Below, piece after piece: positions 5,166 to 5,732 of a stretch of 5,732 nt of DNA. The position numbers and the translations under genes were made by a program. Source of the DNA: an uncultured Selenomonadaceae bacterium (GTDB lineage: Bacteria; Bacillota; Negativicutes; Selenomonadales; Selenomonadaceae); assembly GCA_905236255.1 (NCBI GenBank), contig CAJOPK010000029.1, positions 1-5,732 of the forward strand. Reading direction: 5' to 3'. The notes under the pieces are model-generated. The model saw only the letters and a list, made by a program, of their open reading frames with translations, ran no database searches and was not told where the DNA came from. Positions within the stretch are counted from its first letter, which is position 1. Each line of letters opens with the position of its first letter.

Positions 5166-5732
5166 TTACTTAACCATTAAAGCCGCAATTTTGTTTGCAA
5201 GATCAACCGGATCGTCCGGCATGATTCCCTCAATCAAAAGTGCCTGTGTGTAAAGCAAGCCGCAAAATTCTTTGAACTCCGGCTTGTCCTTTCCGAGTGC
5301 ATGAAGTCCGCTCAATTTCTTGAAAAGTTCGTGATTCGGATTGAGTTCCAAAATTCGCGTCGCTTTAAAGAAATTATTGTTCATTGCTGCGAAAGTTTTT
5401 TCCATATTCAAAGAAGGTCCCATCTTACCGGTTGCCAAGCATACCGCGCCGGATTTCAGGCGGGAAGTCAGACGAACTTCCGAAATTTCCGCGCCGATCG
5501 CCTCTTTAACGTCCCTGAGCAAATCCTCTTGAGATTTTGCGAGTTCTTCGACTTCAGCCTTTGCTTTTTTGGAATCCTCGTCGTCGGTTTCAAAATCTTC
5601 CCGGCTTATGGATTGAATTTCCTTGTCGTTGTATTTTTGCAAAACCTCAAGCGCAAATTCGTCAATCGGATCCGTAAGGTAAATTACCTCAAACCCCTTG
5701 TCCTTCAAAATTTCCATTTGCGGAAGTTTGTC
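5166..5732 (-). CDS. htpG: Chaperone protein HtpG (Hsp90 family), C-terminal part, 5' end cut by window
   Basis: HtpG is the cytoplasmic bacterial Hsp90, an ATP-driven dimeric chaperone. The reading frame is open to the window edge, and 188 residues are visible, ending at TAA 5168-5166. The visible part starts in the late middle domain: ILKDKGFEVIYLTDPIDEF is the typical HtpG stretch around the TDPIDE motif. An acidic, charged linker (DFETDDEDSKKAKAEVEEL) follows, then the C-terminal dimerisation domain with ILELNPNHELFKKL, and GLLYTQALLIEG near the end. The N-terminal ATPase domain lies outside; the whole protein should be about 630 residues, so some 440 are missing. The Met at 5717-5715 is internal, not a start. 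The gene runs in the same direction as secG, but the 100-bp gap with a possible promoter suggests a separate unit. Confidence 0.95.
   Translation of the reverse strand, partial: DKLPQMEILKDKGFEVIYLTDPIDEFALEVLQKYNDKEIQSISREDFETDDEDSKKAKAEVEELAKSQEDLLRDVKEAIGAEISEVRLTSRLKSGAVCLATGKMGPSLNMEKTFAAMNNNFFKATRILELNPNHELFKKLSGLHALGKDKPEFKEFCGLLYTQALLIEGIMPDDPVDLANKIAALMVK

Overview
The window reads as part of a bacterial chromosome with moderate to low GC. It holds seven genes: three on the plus strand (1-2600) and four on the minus strand (2720-5732). The two blocks converge on a strong intrinsic terminator at 2632-2685. The first and last genes (an ABC ATPase and htpG) are cut by the window edges. 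The gene mix points to a diderm Firmicute (Negativicutes/Selenomonadales-like): an Est30-type esterase directly behind secG as in Firmicutes, a MurP-type PTS permease, a ChvE-type sugar-binding lipoprotein, and AAGGAG/GGGAG ribosome binding sites with TTG starts. This assignment is an inference, about 50% sure; no rRNA or other phylogenetic marker is present.

Plus strand: the C-terminal two thirds of a polar amino acid ABC ATPase (GlnQ/HisP family) ends at 492. It is followed closely by a ChvE-like monosaccharide-binding lipoprotein (519-1541) with no sugar permease or ATPase partner in view, then after 18 bp by a family 2 glycosyltransferase (1560-2600). Spacing suggests co-transcription up to the terminator, but the three products do not form an obvious single pathway.

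Minus strand, in transcription order: the C-terminal part of the chaperone HtpG (5732-5166); a roughly 100-bp intergenic region with a perfect 12-bp inverted repeat, a perfect 9-bp tandem repeat and a possible sigma70-type promoter; secG (5065-4838); an Est30-like carboxylesterase starting at TTG (4822-4076); and a MurP-like PTS EIIBC permease, also starting at TTG (4063-2720). secG, the esterase and the permease are 12-15 bp apart with each ribosome binding site at or next to the preceding stop codon, so they look like one translationally coupled operon.

I see no mobile element, CRISPR array, tRNA, rRNA or defence system. I do not see a clearly undescribed system. The least ordinary parts are the repeat-rich secG leader, the TTG-started esterase-murP pair behind secG, the orphan ChvE-like protein, and an excess of TTCCGG/CCGGAA that stops near 4160.
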